DNA of 38,364 nucleotides from the NCBI GenBank assembly GCA_023954815.1, contig JAGSHB010000039.1, positions 1 through 38,364 of the forward strand. Reading direction: 5' to 3'. A program made the translations under genes and the position numbers. Positions within the stretch are counted from its first letter, which is position 1, and the number at the start of each line of letters is the position of its first letter. The DNA comes from Myxococcales bacterium. GTDB taxonomy: Bacteria > Myxococcota_A > UBA9042. Of this stretch, positions 16,891 through 26,267 are shown piece after piece. Below the pieces are notes generated by a model. The model ran no database searches. It was not told the origin of the DNA and saw only the letters and a program-made list of their open reading frames with translations.

Positions 16891-18063
16891 TCAGATTCCC
16901 TGCACCTTGGTTAGGATCTCGCGCATGATGGCGGACGTGCCTCCGCCGATTGTGATCAGTCGCACGTCGCGCCAGATCCGGCTCACTTCGGTCTCGGCCA
17001 TGTAGCCCATACCACCGTGCAGCTGTAGACACTGATCGACGACCTTGATCGCCAGCTCACCGCAGATCAGCTTGGCCATGGAGATCTCGCGGATCGCCAT
17101 GTCATCGCCGAGATTGGCGAGGTGCACGGCCCGGTAACACAGCTGCCGGCCGGCTTCGATCTCGGCTTCCATTTGCACGAGCTGATGTCGCACGGTCTGA
17201 AAGCCGGTCAGCGGCTTGTTGAACGCGCTGCGATCGCGGCAGTACTGCACCGTCATGTCCAGGCAGCGCTGCGCCCCGGCGATGGTCGACAGCGCGCCGA
17301 CCAGTCGTTCGCCCTGGAAGTTCTGCATGATGTAGACAAAGCCCATGTTCTCGAGACCAAGCAGGTTCTTCGCTGGGATTCTGCAGTTATCGAAGGCGAT
17401 CTCTGCCGTGTCTGAGCAGTGATTACCCACCTTTTCGAGTTTTCGTGTCACCCGATAGCCAGCCGTATCGGTCGGAAAGAGCACCAAGCTAATGCCGCCG
17501 TAGCCCGCCTCGCCGGTGCGCACCGCCAGCGTCACAAAATCAGCGCGCGTGCCGTTGGTGATGTAGGTCTTGGCGCCGTTGATGACGAAGTCGTCGCCCT
17601 CGCGCACCGCAGTGGTCCGAATCGACGCCACATCACTGCCGGCATCTGGCTCGGTGACCCCCAGCGCCGCGATCGCATCGCCGGCTACCGCGGGCTGCAG
17701 AAAGTTGCGCTTGTGGTAGTCGTTGCCGATCTCGCCGATGACCGGCGTAGCCATGTCGCTCTGCACCAGCAGCGCCATGCCCAGCCCAGCCATGCCGCAC
17801 GAAGACAGTTCCTCGGCCCACACCGCCGTGTACCACCAGTCGAGCCCCAAACCGCCGTACTGCTCGTCGACGCGAATGCCCAAGAGTCCCAAATCCGCGG
17901 CCTCCTTGAAGATCTCACGTGGAAAGAGGCGCGCCGCCTCCCACTGCTCCGCGTTGGGATGGAGCCGATTGACGCACCAGTCGCGAATGGTTCGGCGCAG
18001 GGCGTCGTGCTCCTCGCTGAATTGGGGATAGTGACGCTGACGCTGGTTCATCATTTCGCTCAT
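16891..18063 (-). CDS. Acyl-CoA dehydrogenase, isovaleryl/long-chain type by catalytic residue
   Basis: 390 residues, FAD-dependent alpha,beta-dehydrogenation of an acyl-CoA with electrons passed to ETF. Visible are ALGVTEPDAGSD (133-144), the flavin/substrate site, and the C-terminal block LQLHGGMGYMAETEVSRIWRDVRL. The usual base of medium-chain enzymes, a Glu before GT in the last helix, is Gly here (IGGGTS, 372-377). Instead Glu252 in GERLVGA lies where isovaleryl-CoA and long-chain dehydrogenases keep their base. This and the carboxylase genes point to a branched substrate (isovaleryl- or citronellyl-CoA). The start is the ATG with GGGAG 7 bp upstream, not one eight codons earlier. Confidence 0.94.
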   Translation of the reverse strand: MSEMMNQRQRHYPQFSEEHDALRRTIRDWCVNRLHPNAEQWEAARLFPREIFKEAADLGLLGIRVDEQYGGLGLDWWYTAVWAEELSSCGMAGLGMALLVQSDMATPVIGEIGNDYHKRNFLQPAVAGDAIAALGVTEPDAGSDVASIRTTAVREGDDFVINGAKTYITNGTRADFVTLAVRTGEAGYGGISLVLFPTDTAGYRVTRKLEKVGNHCSDTAEIAFDNCRIPAKNLLGLENMGFVYIMQNFQGERLVGALSTIAGAQRCLDMTVQYCRDRSAFNKPLTGFQTVRHQLVQMEAEIEAGRQLCYRAVHLANLGDDMAIREISMAKLICGELAIKVVDQCLQLHGGMGYMAETEVSRIWRDVRLITIGGGTSAIMREILTKVQGI

Positions 18064-18160
18064 ATGAGGGCTCCCTGTGCGGATCAAGTGAAGTCACGGG
18101 CAGATCAGGCGAATTTTCGGGCTCATTGCCGGAAATCGACTTTGCGTTGTGGGCGGCGCC

Positions 18161-18190
18161 AGCATAGGGAGGCGCCCGTGGATGGGTCAA
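18161..18190 (-). promoter_or_regulatory. Sigma-70-like promoter of the acyl-CoA dehydrogenase gene
   Basis: On the minus strand TTGACC (18190-18185) and TATGCT (18166-18161) are separated by 18 bp. They lie about 98 bp upstream of the start codon and just past the end of the radical SAM gene. The -35 box matches five of six consensus positions and the -10 four of six. Confidence 0.45.
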
Positions 18191-18212
18191 CGTCTCAGCA
18201 GGACTGCGCTGT

Positions 18213-19163
18213 CTACAGGTCCAAAATGGACCCGCGTGGATCATAGCCCAAGGCGAGCTCAGCGGAGACGGGCTGCAACTCCTCATCCCCATGCAACATC
18301 ACGTAGTCACTACGCATACCGTGACACCATTGTCGCACGGCGCAGCCCTCGCAGCGGGCGACGTAGATCCCCTGCTCGATGGAGCTGGTCTCCAACATGA
18401 ACACGTGACCGCCCGGGTTCACCACTGCCAGATCCATGCCGGCCGCGTCGAACTGCATGTCCCAGTGGGTCGGCGGCAGCATGCACTGTGGCGTATTCAG
18501 GCTGCAGACGGTCGCTCCCAGGCGCTTGGCCACGTCACGAGCGGCGATCATCGCGGGCACACAATCACTGATCCGCGGAACCAGTCGCCGCAGATCGCGG
18601 CTCCCCTGATCGACCAGCGAAAACAGCCAAATATTGAAGTGTACCAGCCCCAGCTTGGCGTAATGTTCCACCAGCTCAGGCAACTCTTGCCAATTGCGCG
18701 CGGTCATCAGGAAGTCGCCTTCGAGTCGCAGCGGATGGTCGGCGCTCACCTCGCGGAGCCGATCGAGTCCTTTCGTCAGCAGTTCGTGAGAGCGCGGCGT
18801 ACGATTGAGGGCGTCGTGAACCTTGGGATCGAGGCTCTTGAGGAGCAGGTTGACCTCGTTCATTCCCGCGGCACATGCCCGCTCAGCGAAGCCCTCATAG
18901 GCGAATAGCATGCCGTTGGACTGCACCTTGATGCGCTCGTAGCCGAGGTGCTTGGCCAGCCGCAGGGTCTTCAGAAAATCGCGACGCAGGGTGGGCTCAC
19001 CACCCGAGAGCCACAGGTGTTTCGCTCCTTTCTTTCTGCCGTAGTGAAGCCAGCGCTGCACTTCTGGCCAGTCCATCTGGGCCTCGGCGTCAGCAGAGCA
19101 GGAAAAGCAGCCGGAACAGCGGCAATTGCAGGCGAAACCAGGCGACAATTCGATCCAGCGCAT
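18213..19163 (-). CDS. Radical SAM protein with C-terminal SPASM/twitch-like Cys cluster
   Basis: 316 residues. The N-terminal CX3CX2C (Cys12, Cys16, Cys19) binds the SAM-cleaving 4Fe-4S cluster, and LSGGEPTLRRDF is the SAM-binding GGE motif. Near the C-terminus CEGCAVRQWC (CX2CX5C, about 271-280) is the kind of motif that holds an auxiliary cluster, as in peptide- and protein-modifying members; further Cys lie in VCSLNTPQC. The start has GAGGAG just upstream; a longer frame 23 codons earlier has no such site. It is the third minus-strand gene after two kinase genes, 114 bp from the second, so it may be read from the same transcript. No precursor peptide gene was found next to it and its substrate is unknown. 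Confidence 0.88.
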   Translation of the reverse strand: MRWIELSPGFACNCRCSGCFSCSADAEAQMDWPEVQRWLHYGRKKGAKHLWLSGGEPTLRRDFLKTLRLAKHLGYERIKVQSNGMLFAYEGFAERACAAGMNEVNLLLKSLDPKVHDALNRTPRSHELLTKGLDRLREVSADHPLRLEGDFLMTARNWQELPELVEHYAKLGLVHFNIWLFSLVDQGSRDLRRLVPRISDCVPAMIAARDVAKRLGATVCSLNTPQCMLPPTHWDMQFDAAGMDLAVVNPGGHVFMLETSSIEQGIYVARCEGCAVRQWCHGMRSDYVMLHGDEELQPVSAELALGYDPRGSILDL

Positions 19164-19277
19164 GACACTCCTCACAGCTCGCCGTGGCCGCGATTGAACG
19201 TGGGTGATTGCGGTAGCGCTGGGAGTCAGCACGGTGGGGATCGCGCCTTTTTAGGCTAATCGACGGAAGCGGCAAGC

Positions 19278-20237
19278 TCAACTCACTTTGGCTGCGTCGC
19301 CGACCAGCGTCACTGTCTCGCCGGTCGGGTCGGTGACACGCTCTCCCCGATCCTCAGCCGCCCGCGCGATGGCATCTGTAACCGGTTCGTATTGCGCGAC
19401 CAACGTGGCCAACCCGGCGGCGCTGCCGTGGGTGCCCACAGAGGTGATCAGGGCGCGTGCCGTACAGCGCGTCTCTGGGATGGACGAAGGCAACCGTAGG
19501 GCTGTCGCGAGCAGGGACGCAAGCTCGGCGGACACCTGCTGGAGTGCTTGATTGACCACCGGCAGATCCAGCTCGCAGCGGGCCGCACGCCCGCGCAGAA
19601 CGGCCCGATCTCCCTGCCCCAGCGGAGACTGGCCTGCGACCAGCCGCACAACCAAGAGCGCCAGACTGAACAGGTCGCTATCTGTCGTCCGCGGAAGTTC
19701 ATTTGCCGCTTCTGGGTCGACAAAAGCAGGCGTTCCGGCGCCAATCGGCCTGGACGGGCCGCCAACAACCGTCGCGAGTCCGAAGTCGATCAGACGCACA
19801 TTTCCAGTGCGATCCACCAGGGCATTGCCAGGGGTGATGTCACCGTGAAGAACCCCCGCTTGATGACAGGCGTCGAGGGCGCGGGCCAGATCAGCCAGCA
19901 CCGCCAAGGCTGCGGGAACAGCCAGCGGTTTGCTGCCGATGAGCTGGGACAAGCTCACCCCATCAACAAGCTCCAAAGCCAGCCATGGCAGCTTGCGGGT
20001 ATGCCCACTGTCGACCAGACGCACGATATGAGGACTCTCAATCCGCCCCAGCGCGCGCCGCTCGGCCTCGAATGCACCGAGAGCCGCCGGCCTGTCCGCC
20101 CACATCGGTAGCAAGCGTTTTAGCGCGACCACCTGACCTGTTTCAGCATGGGTAGCCCGACGTACTTCCGCCGCGCCGCCCAGACCGAGAACCTGCCCTA
20201 GATGCCACGCGCCAAAGGTGAGCGGGACGTCTGTCAT
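19278..20237 (-). CDS. Soluble Ser/Thr protein kinase
   Basis: 319 residues, a Hanks-type kinase with little beyond the catalytic core. Visible are a Gly-rich loop (GLGGAAEV, 18-25), Lys40 in VALK, an alpha-C glutamate in FEAERRALG, HGDITPGN with Asp133 and Asn138 in the catalytic loop, and DFG at 151-153. HGD in place of HRD marks the non-RD type. There is no transmembrane helix or PASTA domain, so it acts in the cytoplasm. Its ATG is 3 bp after the TAG of the large kinase/sigma-54 gene, so the two are almost certainly translated from one mRNA. Its target may be that regulator; this is inference from position. Confidence 0.92.
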   Translation of the reverse strand: MTDVPLTFGAWHLGQVLGLGGAAEVRRATHAETGQVVALKRLLPMWADRPAALGAFEAERRALGRIESPHIVRLVDSGHTRKLPWLALELVDGVSLSQLIGSKPLAVPAALAVLADLARALDACHQAGVLHGDITPGNALVDRTGNVRLIDFGLATVVGGPSRPIGAGTPAFVDPEAANELPRTTDSDLFSLALLVVRLVAGQSPLGQGDRAVLRGRAARCELDLPVVNQALQQVSAELASLLATALRLPSSIPETRCTARALITSVGTHGSAAGLATLVAQYEPVTDAIARAAEDRGERVTDPTGETVTLVGDAAKVS

Positions 20238-20240
20238 GGG

Positions 20241-23200
20241 CTACATCACCTTATAAGCGCGCAGCTTGTTGTAGAGCGTGCCGCGATCGATCCCGAGACT
20301 CATCGCAGTCTGGCGCTTGTTGCCGCTCATCTGCTCGAGCCGGTCCATGATGATGCGCTGCTCCAGGTCAGCCAGCGTGCCCTCCGACGGCAGGACGCCG
20401 CCCGTCGGTTGACTGGCGCCACCAGGCACTTGGCCGCCGCGCTCCAACAACCCGGCGACATCACCCGCGTCCAAAGTGTCCCCCTCGGCGAAAATACAGG
20501 CGCTTTTGAGGAACATCTCCAACTCACGCACGTTGCCCGGCCATGAATAGCGCTCCAGCACCCGCAGCGCCCTGGGCGTGATGCGCGACACATCTCCGAT
20601 ACCCGCCTCCCGGTGCTGACGCAGGAAGAACTCCACCAATACCGGGATGTCACCCACCCGAGACCGCAGTGGCGGAATCATCAGATCCACCACCCGCAGC
20701 CGATAGAGCAAGTCCTCGCGGAAGCTGCCTTCGCGGACCATCTCATCCAGATCGCGATGGGTCGCTGCCAGCACCCGCACATCGACGCGGCGAACCCGAT
20801 TGCCACCGACGCGCGTCAGCTCGCCGGTCTGCAACACGCGCAGCAATTTGACCTGCATGGCGAGCGGCATCTCCCCGATTTCGTCGAGAAATAGCGTGCC
20901 ACCATCCGATTGCTCAAAGAGTCCACGACGTTCTGCGACGGCACCTGTGAAAGCACCGCGAACATGGCCGAAAAGCTCACTCTCCAGCAGGTTCTCTGGC
21001 AACGCGCCGCAGTTGATGGCGACAAAAGGCCCGTCTTTTCGGCTGCCAGTGAAGTGAATCGCGCGCGCAACCAGCTCCTTGCCCGTGCCGCTCTCGCCGA
21101 TAATCAGGACGCTAAATGGATGGTCGCGCACCCTGTCCATCAGGGAAAAGAGGCGATTGAGCTGCGGACTCCGGCCCTTGATGGCGTCGTAGTCGCTGCG
21201 CCGGGCCAACTCGTGACGCTCGGCTGCCAGGGCCTCCCGTGCACTGCTCAGGGCGTCGGAGGTACTCTCGAGTTGCTCCTGCAGCTGGGCGTTGAGCTCC
21301 TCGACCTCCGACTTGCTCCGCGCCAACGCGGATTCACTGGTCTTGTAGCGGGCGATCATCCGAGCCGTGTTCAGCGCGATCGCCGCTTGGGACGCGAGCG
21401 CCTCGAGCACGGCCGCTTGCTCGTTGGAAAACGCCCCCGAGGTGAAGCGATTGTCGACGTACAACACGCCGATCGTCCGGCCACGCAGGTTCATTGGCAC
21501 ACACAAGATCGACCGCAAATTGGCGGCGTGCACACTGTGATGGCTCTGGTACCTGGGGTCGGCCTGCGCATCGATGGACAGCACCGGCTCGCCGCGCGAA
21601 AACACCTCCAGCGCGATGGAGTGACTGAGCTTATGGGCCGGTTTCTTGAGGTTTTCGTGATCGAGGTTCCGCGCAACAGCGATGTCGAGATCGTCGGGAC
21701 CGGGCAGATGATCGGCGTCCGGCGCATCCCGCGTGTCGAGCAAGAGGAAGCCCCGTTCGCCGCCAGTGAGCGCTACCGCAGCGTCCATCAACACTTCGAG
21801 CAGACGCGCCATGTCGTGCTCTGCGCTGAGGCGACGATTGAGCGCGAGGACGGCCGAGAGCGTGCTACGCCCCCGAATACGACTGGTCTCACTGAGCTCG
21901 GCGGTCGACGTCATGCTGGGCCCGTTGAGCAGGCGAAGCAGCATCCGGGTGGCGCGATGATCGGGCGCGTCCCGTAAACGTCGGCCTCTGGCAGCGTCGA
22001 GTGAGCCGATGACCCGCTCCATGCGCGCAAGCTGTAGGTCGGCGACGCGAGAAGCCTCACCACGGCGGCCACGCAGCGCCAAGACCAACGCCCTGTCGAC
22101 CTCAATGGCCAGCGTGGTCATGCCCTTGCCTGCCGGTAACCCCTGCGCGGCGCTATCGAGGTGCTGGGCGGCATCACGCAACGCGGACTCACCATTGTCT
22201 GGGTCGCGATCGAAGCGCGCCAATGCCACACGACCGGCGAGATGGGCTGCACGGGCACACAGCTCTTCGCTACTGAGGGATTCGCCAGCGGCAGCCACCT
22301 CGGTTGCAACCCGCTCTGCATCATCGAGTCGACCGGCGCTGAGGTGCTGCCAACCACGTTCGAGACGGATCTCTCGCAGCTCATTGCTCGCCCCGGCTTC
22401 GCGGAGAGCGGTCTCAGCGGCGACGATCCAGCGCTCGGCCTCGGTCGGCCTGCCCCCACGGCGCGCGAGCTCGGCCAGCACACAGCAAACATTACCCACG
22501 AGGTAGTGATTGCCGACCGCGCTCAAGTCGGCGTAGGCGGCCTTCAGATCGGCTTGTGCATCCTCGACGTCACCGAGCAACGCCAGCAGATTTCCGCGGT
22601 TGTTGAGCGACCGGGTCAGCGCCCCGGCATTGCCGGCTTGGCGCGCGCTGGCGATCACACGGTCGTAGCCCGTCAGCGCGCGGCCGAGATCGCCTGCCTC
22701 GTGATCAATCGTCGCGATATTCATGGTCATGTTGACCACTCGGGCCCGATCTCCGGCGGTTTCAGCCAGCTTTCGGCTTCTGTCATAGGCGGCGCGGGCC
22801 GTCTCCAGGTCACCTGTCCGGTGAGCGACCAACCCGAGCCCAGCCACCGCAGCGGCCTGCACAGCGAGGGGCGTGTCGCCGGCGTCCAGGGAGATGAACG
22901 CGTCGCGCGCCTCGTCGAGCTGGCCGCCGTAGTAGGCAGCCAGCGCGGCAAGGTAGCGGAACTGCGTGTGGAGTTGCGGCCGACCAAGGGCGGCATCCAC
23001 CCCCGTTGTGACGTCCGTCGCAGCGATGCGAGATTCGCCCTGCCAAGTTCGTGCGAATGCCCGCCAGAGAAGGGCGAGCGCAGCTAGATCTGGCCACGGT
23101 CCCGATTCGGGGAGGGTGGAGGCGTGCAGGGCGGCATCCGCCGCAGAGATCGCCGCGGGGTAGTCACCGCGCCGGAAAGCCAATTCGGCGCGCACGACCT

Positions 23201-25280
23201 GCACATTTGGGTCATCACCGGCAGTCGCGCCCTCATCGATGCGCGCCTGTGCTGCCGCAAAGCGGCCAAGAGCAACCTCGGCGCGAACCGCTGCGAGTCG
23301 CACGTCGCTCGCAACGAGCGGCGTCTCCTGGCGCGTATTTGCACTCAGCCAACCTTCGGCCAGCACGAGCGACCGTTGCGCCTCGGCGTGTTGGCGTAGT
23401 CGCTCGCAGACCTTGTGTACGGCGCTGGCGGCTGGAAGCGGCTGTGTGCCGTGAAAAGAGGCGACCACTTGCATCGACAGCGCCGTGGCCGGATCTCGAT
23501 CGGCCAACCACTTCGCACGTAGCTCGGCGGCCTGAGCCAGCGCGTCTGCGGGCAGTAGCTCAGACCACCGCCGCGCCTCGGCGGCGCTGATGCGCAGACC
23601 GCCGCCTGGCAGCTTTCGAATCGCCGGGCGCGATCTGAACAGAGGCGGCATCGGATCGCCATCTTGACCAGGCGCGCAGGTCCGAGCCACAGCGAGATGG
23701 CAGAGCGGCGCGAGCTCAGCTTCCGTCGCGTCGCTGAGATCATCGTATGCCATCCCCAATACGCCAGGCAGGTCAGCAGCGACCCCGGTGGCCTCCACCC
23801 TGTCGGGGGATTGGGCGACAGCGGCGTCGCGCAGGAGGTGAGCGGCCAGACGCCATATGCGCGTGCGATCGGTGCCAACCTCTGTGGCGATGGCGTCGCA
23901 CAACGCAAGATCCCAATCACGGCCTCCGTCCGCCGCGTGCAGCGCCGCCGCGACCTCTTCCGAGGTGCACGCTGGCAAAGCGATCTGCGGTACGGGCAGG
24001 TCCGGCGAATGGTCCGCGAGTCCGACACAGACGATCCGTGGACCACGACCACCGAGAATCAACAGGCGCGCGACCGCGGCACCGACCACTTCTGGCAATG
24101 CATCGCAGTCGTCGATGAGCAACAACCCGTCTTCATCTAGGGCGGACACGATGCGCGCGAGACGCTGGTCGACATGAGCGGCGACCTCTCCGCCCGGCTC
24201 GCCGAGCGCTCCTGCCTGGGCAGCGATCTGGCCAAACGCCGCGCCAGGGACCGCCAATCTCCCCTGCCGCACCAACTCGGACTCGACACGGCGCAGCGGA
24301 TCGGCGCCCGGCAATCGCGTCGGCTCCAGCCAGACCACATCGCCTTTTGCCGCGAGCGCCAGTGCCCGCAGCGCGCCGGTGCGCCCCGCGCCTTCCTGAC
24401 CATCGATGGCCACGACGCGACGCTGCTCGGGCCAGCCGAGCGCGGGTTGCCCCTGCCACTTGCCCCATCGCCAGGGGCGGTCAGAGAGGGCTTCGAGTCG
24501 CTCAGGGCGCGCGATGTGAGCCTTGGTGTCTGTGCACCACGCTCGCAGCGCAGCCTCGGCGTCAACGGGCCGATCGACGCGCCGCGGTCGCAGCCACGTC
24601 GCGATGTGGCTCACCAAATGAGCGTGTGGTGCATTCGGCGGGACCGCCGGCGCCGCGCTGTCTTGAGGAAGGGCTGCTGGATAAGCCGGCCATGGCGAAT
24701 CGAGACCGAGGGACCGCCACAGAGCGAGGCCAAACGAGAACAGGTCATCCCTGGGATCGACGCCTTCACCGCGCAAGCGCTCCGGGGCCGAAAATGCCGG
24801 TAATCCGGCGCCCCAAGCTGCAACCTCGCCTGGACTTTGTGCCAATCCAAGATCGAGCAGGGAGACGTGATCGTCGCTGTCGACCAGCATATTTCCGGGG
24901 TGTAAATCGCCGTGAACCAACCCAGCAGCGTGCAGCGCCCGCAGCGCCTCCAGCCCCTCAGCCACGACCTGAATCAGGCGGTGTTCATCACAACCAGCGA
25001 GCGCATCCGTGAGATTGGCGCCGGGCCGTCGCTCCATCACCAGCGCAGCCGCGCCGTCCACACCCGGCGCCAGCCACGCCACCGGCGTCGGCAGCGCAGC
25101 GCACGGCACATCGAGCAACGCCCGGTACTCGCGCTTGAGCGCCGCAATCTGATCGCCATCGTGGGCACGCGTGTGTTTGAGAACGACTGTCTCGCCGCCC
25201 CCGACCCGCCGGGCCAGCCACACTTGGCCGCCGCCACCCTCGCCGATCAACCTTTCCGCCCGCCAACTACCGAAGCGCAT
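20241..25280 (-). CDS. Ser/Thr kinase - NTPase - TPR - GAF - sigma-54 activator fusion protein
   Basis: 1679 residues. Residues 1-250 are a kinase: GEGGGGQV loop, Lys35, HGDLHPGN (123-130), DLG in place of DFG (143-145). At 294-301 GQEGAGRT is a Walker A variant and LLLIDDCD (386-393) a Walker B, as in STAND-like NTPases. Helical TPR-like repeats fill about 600-1080. A GAF domain (about 1150-1308) and a coiled coil lead to the sigma-54 AAA+ domain: GESGTGKE (1395-1402), GAFTGA (1442-1447), Walker B LFLDEIG, and [10 protein letters not shown] Fis-type helix-turn-helix ends the protein (about 1650-1679). So one chain can sense, phosphorylate, bind DNA and open sigma-54 promoters. GGGGAG precedes the ATG. 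A divergent sigma-54 promoter lies next to it. Confidence 0.95.
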   Translation of the reverse strand: MRFGSWRAERLIGEGGGGQVWLARRVGGGETVVLKHTRAHDGDQIAALKREYRALLDVPCAALPTPVAWLAPGVDGAAALVMERRPGANLTDALAGCDEHRLIQVVAEGLEALRALHAAGLVHGDLHPGNMLVDSDDHVSLLDLGLAQSPGEVAAWGAGLPAFSAPERLRGEGVDPRDDLFSFGLALWRSLGLDSPWPAYPAALPQDSAAPAVPPNAPHAHLVSHIATWLRPRRVDRPVDAEAALRAWCTDTKAHIARPERLEALSDRPWRWGKWQGQPALGWPEQRRVVAIDGQEGAGRTGALRALALAAKGDVVWLEPTRLPGADPLRRVESELVRQGRLAVPGAAFGQIAAQAGALGEPGGEVAAHVDQRLARIVSALDEDGLLLIDDCDALPEVVGAAVARLLILGGRGPRIVCVGLADHSPDLPVPQIALPACTSEEVAAALHAADGGRDWDLALCDAIATEVGTDRTRIWRLAAHLLRDAAVAQSPDRVEATGVAADLPGVLGMAYDDLSDATEAELAPLCHLAVARTCAPGQDGDPMPPLFRSRPAIRKLPGGGLRISAAEARRWSELLPADALAQAAELRAKWLADRDPATALSMQVVASFHGTQPLPAASAVHKVCERLRQHAEAQRSLVLAEGWLSANTRQETPLVASDVRLAAVRAEVALGRFAAAQARIDEGATAGDDPNVQVVRAELAFRRGDYPAAISAADAALHASTLPESGPWPDLAALALLWRAFARTWQGESRIAATDVTTGVDAALGRPQLHTQFRYLAALAAYYGGQLDEARDAFISLDAGDTPLAVQAAAVAGLGLVAHRTGDLETARAAYDRSRKLAETAGDRARVVNMTMNIATIDHEAGDLGRALTGYDRVIASARQAGNAGALTRSLNNRGNLLALLGDVEDAQADLKAAYADLSAVGNHYLVGNVCCVLAELARRGGRPTEAERWIVAAETALREAGASNELREIRLERGWQHLSAGRLDDAERVATEVAAAGESLSSEELCARAAHLAGRVALARFDRDPDNGESALRDAAQHLDSAAQGLPAGKGMTTLAIEVDRALVLALRGRRGEASRVADLQLARMERVIGSLDAARGRRLRDAPDHRATRMLLRLLNGPSMTSTAELSETSRIRGRSTLSAVLALNRRLSAEHDMARLLEVLMDAAVALTGGERGFLLLDTRDAPDADHLPGPDDLDIAVARNLDHENLKKPAHKLSHSIALEVFSRGEPVLSIDAQADPRYQSHHSVHAANLRSILCVPMNLRGRTIGVLYVDNRFTSGAFSNEQAAVLEALASQAAIALNTARMIARYKTSESALARSKSEVEELNAQLQEQLESTSDALSSAREALAAERHELARRSDYDAIKGRSPQLNRLFSLMDRVRDHPFSVLIIGESGTGKELVARAIHFTGSRKDGPFVAINCGALPENLLESELFGHVRGAFTGAVAERRGLFEQSDGGTLFLDEIGEMPLAMQVKLLRVLQTGELTRVGGNRVRRVDVRVLAATHRDLDEMVREGSFREDLLYRLRVVDLMIPPLRSRVGDIPVLVEFFLRQHREAGIGDVSRITPRALRVLERYSWPGNVRELEMFLKSACIFAEGDTLDAGDVAGLLERGGQVPGGASQPTGGVLPSEGTLADLEQRIIMDRLEQMSGNKRQTAMSLGIDRGTLYNKLRAYKVM

Positions 25281-25411
25281 CTGCTCTCCCCTGGAGTGAT
25301 GAATCTTGGAACAGTAGTGGAAGGATTGAACATACCGGCGACAAGCGTCAACTCTGCGTAAAGCGCAAAGGCTGCTGAAACCGCGACGAGATCGACCTAG
25401 CTGCGGGATTT

Positions 25412-25428
25412 TGGCACAATGATTGTAA
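25412..25428 (+). promoter_or_regulatory. Sigma-54 (-24/-12) promoter of the twin lipoprotein genes
   Basis: TGGCAC (25412-25417), five bases, then TTGTAA (25423-25428). The -24 element is a perfect match and the -12 element differs from TTGC in one base, with correct spacing. Transcription would start near 25440, about 30 bp before the lipoprotein start codon. The short inverted repeat GATTG-TAAC-CAATC (25421-25434) overlaps the -12 region and could be an operator. The gene of a sigma-54 activator starts 132 bp away on the other strand. Confidence 0.62.
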
Positions 25429-25469
25429 CCAATCCTACCCGCGATGATCTTTTGACAGGCAGAGGTCCC

Positions 25470-25925
25470 ATGTCTATCCCCAACTACGCTGGCACTCCCA
25501 TGGTGATTTGGTCACCGCAGCGTGACGACGGCCGGGTGCGAAAGCAGACGTCCCGCCGGCTAGACCGTACGCTCATGGCGCTGCTGGTTGGGTCGTTGCT
25601 AGGGATGACTGGGTGCGTGGTCAACCCGGTTCCAACGCCTGGGGACAAGGCCGCCGTCTCCAATGACACAGGCTTCCAGTTCGACAATGACGCCATGACA
25701 GCGGCGGATACGGGCGCGTCCCACACGGATACCGGCGGGGCGGGGACCAGTGACGCCAACAGCGCCGAAGACACGGGCAGGGCGAGCGATGCGGGAGCGA
25801 CCGACGCCAGCGCGGTCGATAGTGGCGAAGACGATGGTGTGGGCGATGCGGCCGATTTGCCTGACGCCGCAACTGCTGACGGGATGACTGCCGATGGCGG
25901 TCTCGTCACAAGCGATGGGGAGTAA
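25470..25925 (+). CDS. Acidic lipoprotein, first of a tandem pair
   Basis: 151 residues; no family recognised. A longer than usual N-terminal region with several Arg leads to a hydrophobic stretch and a lipobox ending GMTGC. The mature protein starts CVVNPVPTPG and is otherwise low in complexity and acidic, built of Asp, Ala, Gly, Ser and Thr (DTG, DAG, DAS units) with no cysteine after the lipid site. It is likely a disordered surface or periplasmic tether. AGAGG sits 4-5 bp before the chosen ATG; an ATG 17 codons earlier overlaps the predicted promoter. The second gene follows after 3 bp. Confidence 0.75.
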   Translation: MSIPNYAGTPMVIWSPQRDDGRVRKQTSRRLDRTLMALLVGSLLGMTGCVVNPVPTPGDKAAVSNDTGFQFDNDAMTAADTGASHTDTGGAGTSDANSAEDTGRASDAGATDASAVDSGEDDGVGDAADLPDAATADGMTADGGLVTSDGE

Positions 25926-25928
25926 GCC

Positions 25929-26252
25929 GTGAAGCAACTAGCTGGCATATTGATAGGTTTACTGATCGTCTTGGGCGGCTGCGTGGTCAATCCCGTGCCC
26001 ACGCCCGGTAATACGGGAACAGGCGGCGGGGTGACGGACGCAGGCGCCACTGCGAGCGATACCAGCGCGGGCACAGACGCTGGCGCCTCAGACGCAGGCG
26101 TGGATGCGGGAACGCAGGACGCCAGTGAAAGCGATACCATCTCAGGAGATGCCGGCGCGGAAGACGGGGCAGGAGATGCCGGCGCGGAAGATGGCGCTGA
26201 CAGCGACCTGGATGGGCTGGAAGTCGACGGTGGGCAGCTAGACGCAGGCTAG
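25929..26252 (+). CDS. Acidic lipoprotein, second of a tandem pair (GTG start)
   Basis: 107 residues. A short signal peptide ends in a lipobox (IVLGGC). The mature protein starts with the same ten residues as its neighbour, CVVNPVPTPG, then becomes an Asp/Ala/Gly-rich tail with repeated GDAGAEDGA units. The start is GTG, with GGGGAG about 6 bp upstream inside the end of the first gene, so the pair is one operon. No known domain. The shared N-terminus suggests duplication and a common anchoring or sorting signal; the tails have diverged in length. Confidence 0.75.
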   Translation: MKQLAGILIGLLIVLGGCVVNPVPTPGNTGTGGGVTDAGATASDTSAGTDAGASDAGVDAGTQDASESDTISGDAGAEDGAGDAGAEDGADSDLDGLEVDGGQLDAG

Positions 26253-26267
26253 TCGCATGCTAGTGGG

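Noticed and set aside
18064-18212. Precursor peptide for the radical SAM enzyme
   Set aside because: Only a 23-codon frame is found. It overlaps the likely promoter, has no ribosome site and has no leader-core character.
22161-23087. Plus-strand open frame of 308 codons inside the sigma-54 regulator gene
   Set aside because: It is antisense to the TPR-coding region, where the minus frame is continuous with known domains on both sides.
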